Made by a program: the position numbers and the translations under genes. This document shows positions 31,312 through 40,518 of a stretch of 46,778 nt of DNA, piece after piece (position 1 is the first letter of the stretch; every line of letters begins with the position of its first letter). A model generated the notes under the pieces. It did no database searches. It saw only the letters and a list, made by a program, of their open reading frames with translations, and was not told where the DNA came from. This DNA comes from Vulcanimicrobiota bacterium (GTDB taxonomy: Bacteria; Vulcanimicrobiota; Vulcanimicrobiia; Vulcanimicrobiales; Vulcanimicrobiaceae): NCBI GenBank assembly GCA_003161435.1, contig PMOS01000038.1, forward strand, positions 100,605-147,382, in the 5' to 3' direction.

Positions 31312-32910
31312 TCAACGCTGCGTCTCGAACAGTGCCTGAGCGCGTTTGCGCAGCTCGGCCTTGCGGATCTTCTCGCCGTTGGGGCTCGGGGTGGTTGGGA
31401 ACGCCGCAACGGCAACGAACGTGTGCGGGACCTTGTACGCCGCGATGCGCTCGCGCGCGAAGTTCTTCAACTCTACCGCGTCGATCGATGTGCCCTCGCG
31501 CGCCTGCACGAAGGCGATCGGGACTTGTCCCTCTGCGCCGCCGGCTCCAACCACCTGAGCTTTCGCGATCGACGGATGGCGTTCGAGGAACTCTTCGATC
31601 TCGCGCGGATCGACGAGATAGCCGCGCAGCCGCAGCGAATCGCCCAGGCGCGCTGCGAACACGAACGTGCGCGCATCGAGCGTCGTGCCGAGATCGCCTG
31701 AACGAAACCAGCCGTCGCCGGTGAACGCGCGGGCCGTGGCGTCCGGATTGCCGAGATAGCCCGTCGTGACGTTGTAGCCTCGAAACTGCAACTCGCCCGA
31801 GATTCCGTGCGCGCAGGTCGTGCCGGTCTGCGGATCGATGGCGCGCACCGCCATCTCGTCGTCGACCAGCACGCCACCCACCCGCGCACGTTCGGCTGCC
31901 GGTAGATCTACCGGCCAGGACGTCATGAGCGCGAAGCACTCCGACGATCCGTACAGGCCACCGAACCGCACCCCGGTTTCACGTTCCCAGCGCTCCAGTT
32001 GAAGCGCGAGACGCCCGCCGAAGTCAGCAAAGCCGCCGCGCCGCAGGCTGCCCAGCCTGCTCGGGTCGTCCGCGCCGTCGAGGATCGCCGCCAGCATCGG
32101 ATCCGTGCCGAACAGGTGGGTGACGTGGTGTCGCGCGATCGCGGACGCCGCCTCGGCTCCGTCGAACACCGGCATTGCCAGCACGGTCGCTCCGGCGGCG
32201 AGCGTCGCAAGCATCGCGCAGAGGCCGAACACGCCGCAGAACGGCAACGCGCACAGGTTCACGTCACCGCCGCGCACCTCGAACGCTACGGCGTCGTTCC
32301 GCGCATGGCGCGCTAGGCTCGCGCCGTCGTGGACTGCGAGCTTCGGCCCGGAGGTCGTCCCCGACGTCGTGAATGCTGCCAGTGCATCATGCGCGTCGGT
32401 TTCGGCCGCGCGGTCGAGCGGCGATGTTCGTTCGAGCGCGTCGTAGGCCACCGCGCCTGGAACGCCGACGTCCGAGCGGCCGCCGCCCGCGGGGCCGACG
32501 GTGACGACGGTCTGCAGATCCGGCACATCGCCGCGCACGTCGCGCAAGATCGCCGCGAAGTCGACGCCCTGAAACGCCGGCATCATGACCAGCGCGCGCG
32601 CCCGCGACGTCTGCAGGATGCCGCGGAGCTCTTCGGAGCGATAGCGCGTGTTGAGTCCGACGACGCACACGCCTAGCCGCTCCGCGGCGAGCAGCAGCAC
32701 GACGTACTCGGCAACGTTCGGCAACCAGAGCGCCAACACGTCGCCGCGTCCGACGCGCAGTTCTGCCAACCCGCCCGCGACCCGCGCGCTGCGCTCGATC
32801 AGCTCGGCATAGCGCACCACCGGTGCTCCATCGGTCGACGAGATAGCCACCGTTTCTCCGCGAGAGCGTTCGACCGCCGCGACTAGCCCGACGAGGCCAG
32901 TGTCCGGCAT
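31312..32910 (-). CDS. AMP-dependent acyl-CoA synthetase/ligase
   Basis: This 532-aa member of the ANL superfamily should activate a carboxylic acid with ATP and CoA. Core motifs are AFTTSGTTSGPKLAVHD (P-loop-like A3), LYGSSECFAL (A5), the A7 aspartate in GWFRSGDLGT, and RLRGYLVDPREIEEFL (A8). The C-terminal catalytic Lys is in PSPNGEKIRKAELR, where an extra residue separates Gly and Lys compared with the common GKI. The N-terminus is normal length for the family. The substrate acid is unknown. It runs with the alcohol dehydrogenase immediately upstream (34 bases apart) on the same strand. Confidence 0.9.
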   Translation of the reverse strand: MPDTGLVGLVAAVERSRGETVAISSTDGAPVVRYAELIERSARVAGGLAELRVGRGDVLALWLPNVAEYVVLLLAAERLGVCVVGLNTRYRSEELRGILQTSRARALVMMPAFQGVDFAAILRDVRGDVPDLQTVVTVGPAGGGRSDVGVPGAVAYDALERTSPLDRAAETDAHDALAAFTTSGTTSGPKLAVHDGASLARHARNDAVAFEVRGGDVNLCALPFCGVFGLCAMLATLAAGATVLAMPVFDGAEAASAIARHHVTHLFGTDPMLAAILDGADDPSRLGSLRRGGFADFGGRLALQLERWERETGVRFGGLYGSSECFALMTSWPVDLPAAERARVGGVLVDDEMAVRAIDPQTGTTCAHGISGELQFRGYNVTTGYLGNPDATARAFTGDGWFRSGDLGTTLDARTFVFAARLGDSLRLRGYLVDPREIEEFLERHPSIAKAQVVGAGGAEGQVPIAFVQAREGTSIDAVELKNFARERIAAYKVPHTFVAVAAFPTTPSPNGEKIRKAELRKRAQALFETQR

Positions 32911-32944
32911 TACGCAACCGTCGCGACGACGCCAGATCGCGGCG

Positions 32945-34006
32945 TCACGTAAAGGTCGTGACGACGTCGAGGCCGCTGGTGGCGAAGGTGTCGAAGTCGT
33001 GGAAGACGCTCGTGACGTCCGACAGCGAGATGCGGCGCGAGATCAATGACGCGGGATCGAGCTTGCCGCGCGCGATCAGATCGAAGATTTCGTCGTACGC
33101 GCCGTGCGGGTTCGGACCCGAGCCGACGATCTCGAGCTCGTTGGTCGCCACCAGGTCGGCCGGGATCGGGATCTGTCCTTGTTCCGCCTGCGAGGTGAGG
33201 CCGACTTGCACGTGCCGGCCGCCGGGCCGCAATGACGCGATGCCGGCTTGCGTCGTCGGCGCCGTCGCGATCGCATCGACGCTGATGTGCGCGCCCCGGC
33301 CGTCCGCGATCTCCTTGATGCGGCGCGCGATCCGCACGCCTTCCACCGCGTGGATCGTCTCGACCGCTCCTGCGACGCGCGCACGTTCGAGCTTTGCCTC
33401 GTCGATGTCGACCGCGATGACGCGACCGCCGAGCGCCGCCGCGGTCTGAATCGCCGACAGTCCGACGCCGCCGGCGCCGAAGATCGCGATCCAGTCACCG
33501 GCGTGCATCCCCGAGCGGTGCGCGATCGCGTGATAGCCGGTCGGAAAGCGGCAGCCGAGCGCCGCGGCGACCTCGTCGGAGATCGCGTCGGGCAGCGGCA
33601 CGCAGTTCAGGTCGGCGACGCGCACGAGGACGTACTCGGCGAATCCGCCGTCACGCGCGAAGCCGGCGACCTGGCCCTTCAAGCACAAATTGTCGCGGCC
33701 GGCGATGCAGTTCTCGCACGCGCCGCACGACTGCACGAACGGCACGGTGACGCGACGGCCGGGGGCGAGCTTCGCCACGCCTTCACCGACGCGCTCGATC
33801 ACGCCGCCGATCTCGTGGCCGAGCGTCATCGGCAGCTGCGGCTTCAAACCGAGCCAGGTGAGATCGTCGTTCCAGCGATGCCAGTCGCTGCGGCACACGC
33901 CGCAGGCGGTCACGCGAACGAGGGCGTCGCCCGGTCCGGGTTCCGGCACCGGCATGTCCTCGATCCGAAGCGGCTCGCGAAAAGCGACCAGCCGTGCAGC
34001 TTTCAT
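32945..34006 (-). CDS. Zinc-dependent alcohol dehydrogenase
   Basis: This medium-chain dehydrogenase (353 aa) oxidises or reduces an alcohol with NAD(P). The catalytic zinc ligands are the Cys in TACGVCRSDWH and His/Glu in TLGHEIGG, with a later Cys in ALGCRFPTGYHA. The structural zinc lobe SCGACENCIAGRDNLC has four Cys. The cofactor loop is IFGAGGVGLSAIQTA, and the following VIAVDIDE suggests NAD preference. The ATG at 34006 matches the usual start (MKAARLV); a longer form from 34060 is possible but lacks the family N-terminus. It lies between two acyl-CoA ligases and probably belongs to the same catabolic set. Confidence 0.92.
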   Translation of the reverse strand: MKAARLVAFREPLRIEDMPVPEPGPGDALVRVTACGVCRSDWHRWNDDLTWLGLKPQLPMTLGHEIGGVIERVGEGVAKLAPGRRVTVPFVQSCGACENCIAGRDNLCLKGQVAGFARDGGFAEYVLVRVADLNCVPLPDAISDEVAAALGCRFPTGYHAIAHRSGMHAGDWIAIFGAGGVGLSAIQTAAALGGRVIAVDIDEAKLERARVAGAVETIHAVEGVRIARRIKEIADGRGAHISVDAIATAPTTQAGIASLRPGGRHVQVGLTSQAEQGQIPIPADLVATNELEIVGSGPNPHGAYDEIFDLIARGKLDPASLISRRISLSDVTSVFHDFDTFATSGLDVVTTFT

Positions 34007-34086
34007 CAGGAGCGATGGATTGTCCGATCCGTCGCATGCGCTCCTTCCGAGAGGCGGCACGGCTGCCGCGGAGCGAACGAAGAGCG

Positions 34087-35712
34087 ATGCGCGGTCTCAT
34101 GATGGACGTCCCGTTGATGATCAGCTCGATCCTCGAGCACGCGCGCCGCTTCTTCGGCGACCAGGAGATCGTCTCACGATCGGTCGAGGGCCCGATCCAC
34201 CGCTACACCTACCGCGACCTCGCGGCGCGCACGGCGCAGCTCGCGCACGCGCTGCGCGCGCTCGGCGTCGAGCCCGGTGACCGCGTCGCTACGCTCGCCT
34301 GGAACACCTACCGCCACGTCGAGCTGTACTACGCTGTCGCCGGGATCGGCTCGGTGTGCCACACGGTCAACCCGCGCCTGCACCCGGGTCAGATCGCGTA
34401 CATCGTCAACCACGCCGACGACGGCTACGTGTTTGCCGACCTCACCTTCGTGCCGCTGCTCGAAGCGCTCGCGCCGCAGCTCCCACGCGTGCGCGGCTAC
34501 GTGATCCTCACCGGTGAGACGACGATGCCGCAAACGACGCTCCCCGACGCGATGTGCTACGAGACGCTGATCGGCGCGCAACCCACGACGATCGACTGGC
34601 CGGTGTTCGACGAGCACACGGCCTGCGGGCTCTGCTACACGTCGGGCACGACCGGCGATCCGAAAGGCGCGCTGTACTCGCATCGCTCGACGGTGCTGCA
34701 CGCGATGACCGCGGGGATCGCGGAGGCCGCGCGCCGGACCGAGAGCACGGGTTGCATGATGCCGATCGTGCCGATGTTCCACGTCAACGCCTGGGGGTAT
34801 CCGTACGTCGCGCTCATGATGGGCGCGAAGCTGGTCCTCGCCGGCTCGGCGCACGACGGCGCGAGCCTCTACGAGCTGATCGAAACCGAACGCGTTCAGA
34901 ACGCCGCCGGCGTGCCGACCGTGTGGCAGGGGCTACTCGACTTCATGACGGCGAACGGCAAGGAGCTCAGCTCCTTGCGCTCGATGCGCGTCGGCGGCTC
35001 GGCCGCGCCGCGCGCGATGATCCAAGCGTTCGAGGATCGTGGCATCGAGGTGATCCACGGCTGGGGAATGACCGAGACGAGTCCCGTGTGCACCAACGGT
35101 TCGGTGGCGCGCAAGCACCGCGACGTCCCCAACCGGATGGACTACCAGACCCGCGCCGGCCGATGTCTCTACGGCGTGCAGATGCGCGTCGTCGACGAGG
35201 AAGGCCAGGTCGTTCCCGACGACGGCGTTTCGCAAGGCGAGCTGCACGTGCGCGGTCCGTGGGTCGCGAGCGCGTACTTCGAGAACGAGACGGCGACGCA
35301 GGCGCAGTTCACCGGCGACGGCTGGTTCAAGACGGGCGACATCATCTCGCTCGACGCCGACGGCTACCTGACGATCCACGATCGCAGCAAGGACCTCATC
35401 AAATCGGGCGGCGAGTGGATCAGTTCCATCGACCTCGAAAACGCCGCCGTCGGTCACCCCGAGATCGTCGAAGCCGCGGCGATCGCGATCCCACATCCGC
35501 GCTGGTCCGAGCGCCCGCTGCTCGTCGCGGTGCGCCGCCCCGGCAGCACGGTCGATGCCGCCGAGATCCTCGCCTACCTGCAAGACAAGATCGCAAAGCT
35601 GTGGCTCCCCGACGACGTCGTCTTCATCGACGAGATGCCGCACACTGCAACCGGCAAGATCTCGAAAAAAACCCTCCGCGAGCGCTACGCCGCCGGAGTA
35701 TTGTCAGGCTGA
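34087..35712 (+). CDS. Fatty-acid--CoA ligase (AMP-forming)
   Basis: This long-chain or medium-chain acyl-CoA synthetase has 541 aa. Motifs are [22 protein letters not shown] (A3), [12 protein letters not shown] (A5), [17 protein letters not shown] (A7), [16 protein letters not shown] (A8) and the C-terminal catalytic Lys in [15 protein letters not shown]. The ISSIDLEN form and the early [15 protein letters not shown] are typical of the long-chain fatty-acid ligase group. The ATG at 34087 was chosen on that N-terminus, with GAAGAG just upstream. It is divergent from the alcohol dehydrogenase and ends six bases before the convergent livF-like gene. It probably supplies acyl-CoA to the dehydrogenases in this region. 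Confidence 0.93.
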   Translation: MRGLMMDVPLMISSILEHARRFFGDQEIVSRSVEGPIHRYTYRDLAARTAQLAHALRALGVEPGDRVATLAWNTYRHVELYYAVAGIGSVCHTVNPRLHPGQIAYIVNHADDGYVFADLTFVPLLEALAPQLPRVRGYVILTGETTMPQTTLPDAMCYETLIGAQPTTIDWPVFDEHTACGLCYTSGTTGDPKGALYSHRSTVLHAMTAGIAEAARRTESTGCMMPIVPMFHVNAWGYPYVALMMGAKLVLAGSAHDGASLYELIETERVQNAAGVPTVWQGLLDFMTANGKELSSLRSMRVGGSAAPRAMIQAFEDRGIEVIHGWGMTETSPVCTNGSVARKHRDVPNRMDYQTRAGRCLYGVQMRVVDEEGQVVPDDGVSQGELHVRGPWVASAYFENETATQAQFTGDGWFKTGDIISLDADGYLTIHDRSKDLIKSGGEWISSIDLENAAVGHPEIVEAAAIAIPHPRWSERPLLVAVRRPGSTVDAAEILAYLQDKIAKLWLPDDVVFIDEMPHTATGKISKKTLRERYAAGVLSG

Positions 35713-35717
35713 CAGAG

Positions 35718-36467
35718 CTAGTAACCGAGGTAGCTGCGGCGGACTTGGTCGTTTTGGACGAGGTCGGCGCTGAGGCCGGAGACGGCGACGCGACCCGTTT
35801 CCAGGACATACGCGTGATGCGCGACGGCGAGGGCGACGGTTGCGTTCTGCTCGGCGACCAGGATGCTAATGCCGTCGCGCTCGTTGATCGTGCGCAGCAG
35901 CGCGAAGATGTCGTGCACGATCTTCGGGCCCAGGCCGAGCGACGGTTCGTCGAGCAGCAGCAACTGCGGCTCGAGCATCAGCGCGCGCGCGATGGCGAGC
36001 ATCTGTTGCTCGCCGCCGCTCAGCGTCCCGGCCGGCTGGTGCTTGCGATCGGAGATCCAGGGAAAGTATGCGGCGACGCGCTCGCAGCGCTGGCGCACGC
36101 GCGCACCGCTGCGCTCGATGTATGCGCCGAGCATGAGATTTTCCCAGACCGTCAGGCTCGAGAGCGTGCCGCGACCCTCCGGAACGTGGGCGATTCCGAG
36201 CTGTGCTGCGTCCTCGGGGCAGCGGTGGTGGAGCGTCTTGCCCGCGAAGGCCACCGTGCCCGTCGTCTTGATCGTGCCGGTGATCGCACGCAGGGTGCTC
36301 GTCTTCCCCGACCCGTTGGCGCCGAGTAGCGCAACGATCGCGCCGCGCGGGACGGTCAGGTCGACGCCGCGCACCGCCTCGATCTCGCCGTAACGCGCGC
36401 GCAGATCGCGCGTCTCCAAGATCGTGGCCTCCGACGGCGCCGAGAGCGCGGGTTCAGACTGTACCAA
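35718..36467 (-). CDS. livF: Branched-chain amino acid-type ABC transporter ATPase (LivF)
   Basis: This 249-aa ATPase belongs to the LivF branch. Walker A is GANGSGKTST, the Q-loop region follows in HVPEGRGTLSSLTVWENL, the signature is LSGGEQQMLAIARAL, Walker B is LLLLDEPSLGLGP, and the switch region is ISILVAEQNA. The PEGR and LAEQN-type features separate LivF from LivG. The TTG start at 36467 overlaps the end of livG by 14 bases. It is the last gene of the importer operon. The importer is of the HAAT family, whose members also take up amides, urea or aromatic and fatty acids. Given the acyl-CoA genes around it, the substrate may be a carboxylic acid. Confidence 0.94.
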   Translation of the reverse strand: MVQSEPALSAPSEATILETRDLRARYGEIEAVRGVDLTVPRGAIVALLGANGSGKTSTLRAITGTIKTTGTVAFAGKTLHHRCPEDAAQLGIAHVPEGRGTLSSLTVWENLMLGAYIERSGARVRQRCERVAAYFPWISDRKHQPAGTLSGGEQQMLAIARALMLEPQLLLLDEPSLGLGPKIVHDIFALLRTINERDGISILVAEQNATVALAVAHHAYVLETGRVAVSGLSADLVQNDQVRRSYLGY

Positions 36468-37194
36468 GATAGGCCTCGATAACTGCCGGGTCGTTTTGGA
36501 TCGCTTCGGGTGAACCGTCGGCCAGCTTGCGCCCCGTCGCCAGCACGACTATATGATCCGAGACGCGCATCACCAGCTGCATGTGGTGCTCCACCATGAG
36601 GATCGTCGTGTCGAACTCAGCCGCGATGCGCTTGATCGATGTGCCGAGCGCGCCGACTTCCTCGTGGCTGAGCCCGGCCGCCGGTTCGTCCAGGAGCAGG
36701 AGCTCGGGTTTGGCCATCAGCGCGCGAGCCAGCTCGATGGTCTTGCGCGTTCCGAACGGCAGACCGCGGACAGGTCGCCGTGCAAACTGCGCGAGGTCCA
36801 GCCGCTCGAGAATCTCCAACGCTTCAGCCGTTGCTTGCGCCTCATATCCCCAATCGCCGAAGCCGCCGGGGAAACGCGCGTGGCCGCCGACCAGGACGTT
36901 CTCGATGGTCGTCATGTGATCGAACAGCGCGACGTTCTGGAACGTTCGCGCGATCCGCTTGCGGGCGATCTGCTGCGGCGAACACCGCAGCAGATCCTCG
37001 CCTTTGAACAGAATCTCGCCCGACGTGGGCTGATACAACCGCGTCATGCAGTTGAAGCACGTCGTCTTGCCGGCGCCGTTGGGGCCGATCAACCCGGTGA
37101 TCCGGCCGGCATCGACGTCGAACGACACGTCGTTCAACGCGGTGATGCCGCCGAACCGGATCGTCAGCCCGCGGACTGCCAGCAACGGCGCCAT
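36454..37194 (-). CDS. livG: Branched-chain amino acid-type ABC transporter ATPase (LivG)
   Basis: This 246-aa ATPase of the LivG branch shows Walker A IGPNGAGKTTCFN, the diagnostic ARTFQNVALFDHMTTIENVLVG (seen here as RIARTFQNVALF), Walker B LLLLDEPAAGLSHEE, and TILMVEHHMQLVM. The loop between Walker A and the Q-loop is long, as in other LivG proteins. The region where the LSGGQ signature is expected reads RGLPFGTRKTIELARAL, a common LivG variant. It starts at ATG 37194, four bases after the stop of the binding protein, and overlaps livF at its 3' end. Confidence 0.94.
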   Translation of the reverse strand: MAPLLAVRGLTIRFGGITALNDVSFDVDAGRITGLIGPNGAGKTTCFNCMTRLYQPTSGEILFKGEDLLRCSPQQIARKRIARTFQNVALFDHMTTIENVLVGGHARFPGGFGDWGYEAQATAEALEILERLDLAQFARRPVRGLPFGTRKTIELARALMAKPELLLLDEPAAGLSHEEVGALGTSIKRIAAEFDTTILMVEHHMQLVMRVSDHIVVLATGRKLADGSPEAIQNDPAVIEAYLGTV

Positions 37195-37198
37195 TCGG

Positions 37199-38458
37199 CT
37201 ATTTCTCGGCCGTCGTCATCATCGACCGCGTGTCGACGAGGATGCCGGTCGGAGACCAGTCGGTGCCCAGCCACTTGGCCGCGATCATCTGCGTGATCGG
37301 GTAGCGGAACGTCGACGAGGTGCGGATGACGACGCCCGGATACGCCCACGGATTGTCCGTCTCGGTGAGGTGCGTCGCGATGTCCATGACCTTCTTGCGC
37401 GTCAGGTCCTTGCCGGCGCGCTTGAGCACGTCGACCATCGTGTACGCGATGGAGACGCCGTACAGGTAGTTGCCGTCGTCCTTGTCGGCGGACGGCAGAT
37501 ACTTGGCCATGATCTCGTTGTACTCTTTCATCCCGGAATCGCCGGCGTACCGGGCGTGATTCGCGGGATCCTTGAGGTAGATCGTCGTGATGATGCCGTT
37601 GACGGCCGACGGGCCGGCGGCCTTCATCGCGGCGTTCATGTACGGGATCGCGTTGGAGACGTTGTTGAGGTACGTGAGGGGATGCCAAGACTGCTGCGCG
37701 GCGAACACCATCGCCTGGATCGCGAACTTCGGCGTCGCGAAGATCATGAACGTGTCGCAGCCGGCGGCCTTGAGCGTCGATATCTGCGAGCTCACGCTCG
37801 GATCGGTCGTCTCGTACGACGCCATCTTCACGATGAGGTTCTGGTGCGATCCGAGGCCTTTTTTCAGACCCGCGTTGTAGTCTTCACCGTAGTCGTCGTT
37901 CTGGTAGAGAACGCCGATCTTGGCGTTGGGATGGTTGCGCACGATGTCTTGCGCGTACAGGATCGCTTCGGCCTGATAATCCGGCTGCCAGCCGATCGTC
38001 CACGGATACTGTTTGTAGTCCTTGCCCCACGTCGTCGCCCCGGTCGCCACGAAGAGTTGCGGGATGCCGTTCTGGTTGAGGTACGGACGGATCGCCGTGT
38101 TGACGGCGGTGCCGAGCGAGTCGAAGATCGCGAAGACGTGGTCCTGCTCGACCATCTGGTGGACGACCTGGACGGCCTGCGGCGGGCTGTACCCGTCGTC
38201 TTTGTCGATCCACTTGATCTTGCGCCCGTTGACGCCGCCGTGGTCGTTGACGTAATCGAAGTATGCGCCGATCCCTTTGCCGATGTTGCCGTAGGCCGAC
38301 GCGGGGCCGCTGAACGGATGGTCGCCACCGAGAATGATCTCGGTGTCGGATACGCCTGGATCGGCGGCGTTGACGGGTGCGATCGTGCTGCCGGTCATGG
38401 CCAGCGCGAACGTCGCTGCGAAGATGCCGATCGCGGCTTTGCTGAGGACTGGGGTCAA
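37199..38458 (-). CDS. Periplasmic substrate-binding protein of the Liv-type importer
   Basis: This 419-aa exported protein of the type I ligand-binding fold has a signal peptide at about residues 1-31 (cleavage near VNAADP). GGDHPFSGPASAYG near the mature N-terminus is typical of the LivJ/AmiC-like family. QYPWTIGWQPDYQAEA and GVLYQNDDYGEDY follow in the two lobes. The protein is longer than E. coli LivJ (about 367), as is usual for members that bind non-amino-acid ligands, so I leave out the livJ symbol. The TTG start at 38458 is supported by a strong GAGGAGG five bases upstream. It lies between livM and livG. Confidence 0.92.
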   Translation of the reverse strand: MTPVLSKAAIGIFAATFALAMTGSTIAPVNAADPGVSDTEIILGGDHPFSGPASAYGNIGKGIGAYFDYVNDHGGVNGRKIKWIDKDDGYSPPQAVQVVHQMVEQDHVFAIFDSLGTAVNTAIRPYLNQNGIPQLFVATGATTWGKDYKQYPWTIGWQPDYQAEAILYAQDIVRNHPNAKIGVLYQNDDYGEDYNAGLKKGLGSHQNLIVKMASYETTDPSVSSQISTLKAAGCDTFMIFATPKFAIQAMVFAAQQSWHPLTYLNNVSNAIPYMNAAMKAAGPSAVNGIITTIYLKDPANHARYAGDSGMKEYNEIMAKYLPSADKDDGNYLYGVSIAYTMVDVLKRAGKDLTRKKVMDIATHLTETDNPWAYPGVVIRTSSTFRYPITQMIAAKWLGTDWSPTGILVDTRSMMTTAEK

Positions 38459-38500
38459 GAGTACCTCCTCGACTGCGCCGAGCCGGCGCGGGGCGTTGCG

Positions 38501-39523
38501 CTACTCGCGCGAGGGCTGATCGGCCGCTACCGGAGCGGCGGGTTGGACGGACGGTTCGAACGCGGGTTGGGGCGGGCGATGGGAGAGACGGCGGATCGAT
38601 CGCATCACACCGCCGACGATGCCGTCAGGGACGAACAGCATCACCAGGATCAACGTGACGCCGTACACGACACTGGGCGCGCCGGCATTCACTTGCTGCG
38701 CGACCAACGGAAGAAACTCGATCACGAGCGCCCCGACGAGCGCGCCCCAGAAGCTCATGATCCCGCCGAGCACCGCGCCGATGAGCAGCGTGATCGAGAG
38801 GGCGAACGTGAAGGTATCGGGGCTGACATACGCCGTCGTGATCGCGAAGAACGCACCTGCGACGCCGGCCAGCGCCGCGCTCCACGCAAACGCCAGCGTC
38901 TTGTAGAAGTACGGGTTGACGCCGAACGAGATGGCGGCGATCGGATCGTCGCGCAGCGCGCGCAGCGCGCGCCCGAACCTCCCGCGTACCAGCAACGCCG
39001 TCACCAAAAAAGCCACGCCGGCCGACGCCCAGGTGACGTAGTACAGCCAATGCTGCGCGTCCAGCGGGATGCCGGCGGGTGTCGTCACCGAGTCGAGCGA
39101 GAGGCCGCCGAAACCCCCGGTCACGCTCTTGAAGTGCTTGAGGAACGACGGCGTCGCGACGGCCAGCGAGAAGGTCGCCAACGCCAAGTACACGCCGGCC
39201 AACCGCAGCGCGATGAGCCCGATGAAGATCCCCAGAGCACCGCATGCAGCCGCCGCCACCGGAACGCCGACCCAGTACGGCCAGCCGGCGGCGTGCACGC
39301 CGACCGCGACGACGTATCCGCCGAGCGCCATGAACGCGCCGTGGCCGAGCGAGATCTGACCGTTCATCCCGGTTAGCACGATCAAGCCGAGGATCGCGAT
39401 CGCATACGCCCCGACGTAAATGAGATCGAACACGGCGAACGACGGAACGACCCACGGTAGGATCGCGATCACGGCGATCGCGACTCCGACGCGCGAGAGC
39501 TGTCCCGCGTTCGCGGCCGCCAC
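38501..39523 (-). CDS. livM: Liv-type ABC transporter permease (LivM)
   Basis: This inner-membrane permease of 340 aa has about ten hydrophobic segments. It shows the LivM signatures GMNGQISLGHGAFMALGGYVVA and TLAFAWSAALAGVAGAFFAI (seen as GQISLGHGAFMALGGY and WSAALAGVAGAFFA). The GTG at 39523 shares a base with the livH stop (TAGTG), so translation is coupled. The C-terminal tail after the last segment (RRLSHRPPQPAFEPSVQPA) is a hydrophilic extension. It pairs with livH to form the channel. Confidence 0.93.
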   Translation of the reverse strand: MAAANAGQLSRVGVAIAVIAILPWVVPSFAVFDLIYVGAYAIAILGLIVLTGMNGQISLGHGAFMALGGYVVAVGVHAAGWPYWVGVPVAAAACGALGIFIGLIALRLAGVYLALATFSLAVATPSFLKHFKSVTGGFGGLSLDSVTTPAGIPLDAQHWLYYVTWASAGVAFLVTALLVRGRFGRALRALRDDPIAAISFGVNPYFYKTLAFAWSAALAGVAGAFFAITTAYVSPDTFTFALSITLLIGAVLGGIMSFWGALVGALVIEFLPLVAQQVNAGAPSVVYGVTLILVMLFVPDGIVGGVMRSIRRLSHRPPQPAFEPSVQPAAPVAADQPSRE

Positions 39524-40404
39524 TAGACGCGCTGTACCTTCGCGCGGCCGAACAGCCCCGACGGCCGAACCATCAAGACGACGACGATGATCGCCAGCGC
39601 GGCGGCGAGACGCAGCTCGTTACCGATCGCGTCGACGTAGGTGCCTAGCAAGTTCAGGACGACGCCGAGGATCAGCCCGCCGACGACCGCGCCGATCGGG
39701 CTCTCGATGCCGCCCAACACCGCCGATGCGAACGCGTAGACGATGACGCTCTGCATCATGTTCGGATCGAGGAACACGACCGGCGCGATCATGATCCCGG
39801 CGACGGCGCCGACGACTGCGGCCAATCCCCAGCCGAGCGCGAGCATCCAACCGACGCGAATCCCCAGCACGCGGCTCTGTTCGGGATACAGCGCCGCCGC
39901 CTTCATCGCCAGCCCGAGCTTCGTCTTCTGAAAGAAGAGCGTGATCAGACCGAGCGTGACCAGCGAGACGACGATGATTCCGATGTCCTGCGCGCTGAAG
40001 CCCACGCCGCCGATCTGGATCGGCGACGTCGGGAACGGCGTCGGAAACGGCTTCACGATGTAGCCCCAGAACCAACCGGCCAGACCGTTGAAAGTGATGA
40101 AGAGGCCCAGCGTCACGATCACGAGGGTCAGCTCGGGGGCTCTCTCGACCGGGCGGATGACGATGCGCTCCAGCGCGACGCCGCCGACGAATGCGACTAC
40201 GATCGTGATGGCGAAGGCGGCCCAAATCGGGAACCCGAGCGTAACGAGCTGCCACGCGATGTAGGTGGTGAACATCGCCATCTCACCCTGCGCGAAGTTG
40301 ATGATCCCCATCGCGCGATAGATGAGCACCAGCGCAAGCGCCACGCTCGCGAAGATGGAGCCGGTCGCCAAGCCGTTGACGATTTGCTGGGCCAGGTCGT
40401 GCAA
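39523..40404 (-). CDS. livH: Liv-type ABC transporter permease (LivH)
   Basis: This is the first gene of the importer operon, a 293-aa permease with about eight hydrophobic segments. LivH features are IVNGLATGSIFASVALAL at the N-terminus, INFAQGEMAMFTTYIAW and the AVLGGIESPIGAVVGGLILG segment near the C-terminus. The start is a TTG at 40404, preceded at a long distance by GAGG. The next upstream in-frame possibilities do not look better. The 114 bases between it and the aminotransferase gene should hold the operon promoter, but I could not pick one with confidence. Confidence 0.93.
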   Translation of the reverse strand: MHDLAQQIVNGLATGSIFASVALALVLIYRAMGIINFAQGEMAMFTTYIAWQLVTLGFPIWAAFAITIVVAFVGGVALERIVIRPVERAPELTLVIVTLGLFITFNGLAGWFWGYIVKPFPTPFPTSPIQIGGVGFSAQDIGIIVVSLVTLGLITLFFQKTKLGLAMKAAALYPEQSRVLGIRVGWMLALGWGLAAVVGAVAGIMIAPVVFLDPNMMQSVIVYAFASAVLGGIESPIGAVVGGLILGVVLNLLGTYVDAIGNELRLAAALAIIVVVLMVRPSGLFGRAKVQRV

Positions 40405-40518
40405 TGCGCTCGGCCTCTTCTTCCCTTACTTGGGCCGCAAAGTTCCGCGAAGACCCCTTGGTTACGGCAGAATCTTCGTCCGCACCCGCAGATAGCATCC
40501 AGAAAGCGGGTTTTCCTG

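Noticed and set aside
37046..39376. Long plus-strand reading frame (776 codons) opposite the livG, binding-protein and livM genes
   Set aside because: It is the antisense shadow of GC-rich genes whose products match known families over their full length. Its translation is Arg/Asp/Val-rich with no motif.
40455..40515. Terminator after the aminotransferase on the minus strand (ACCCGC and GCGGGT arms)
   Set aside because: The arms are six bases with a 16-base loop and are not followed by a U-tract on that strand.
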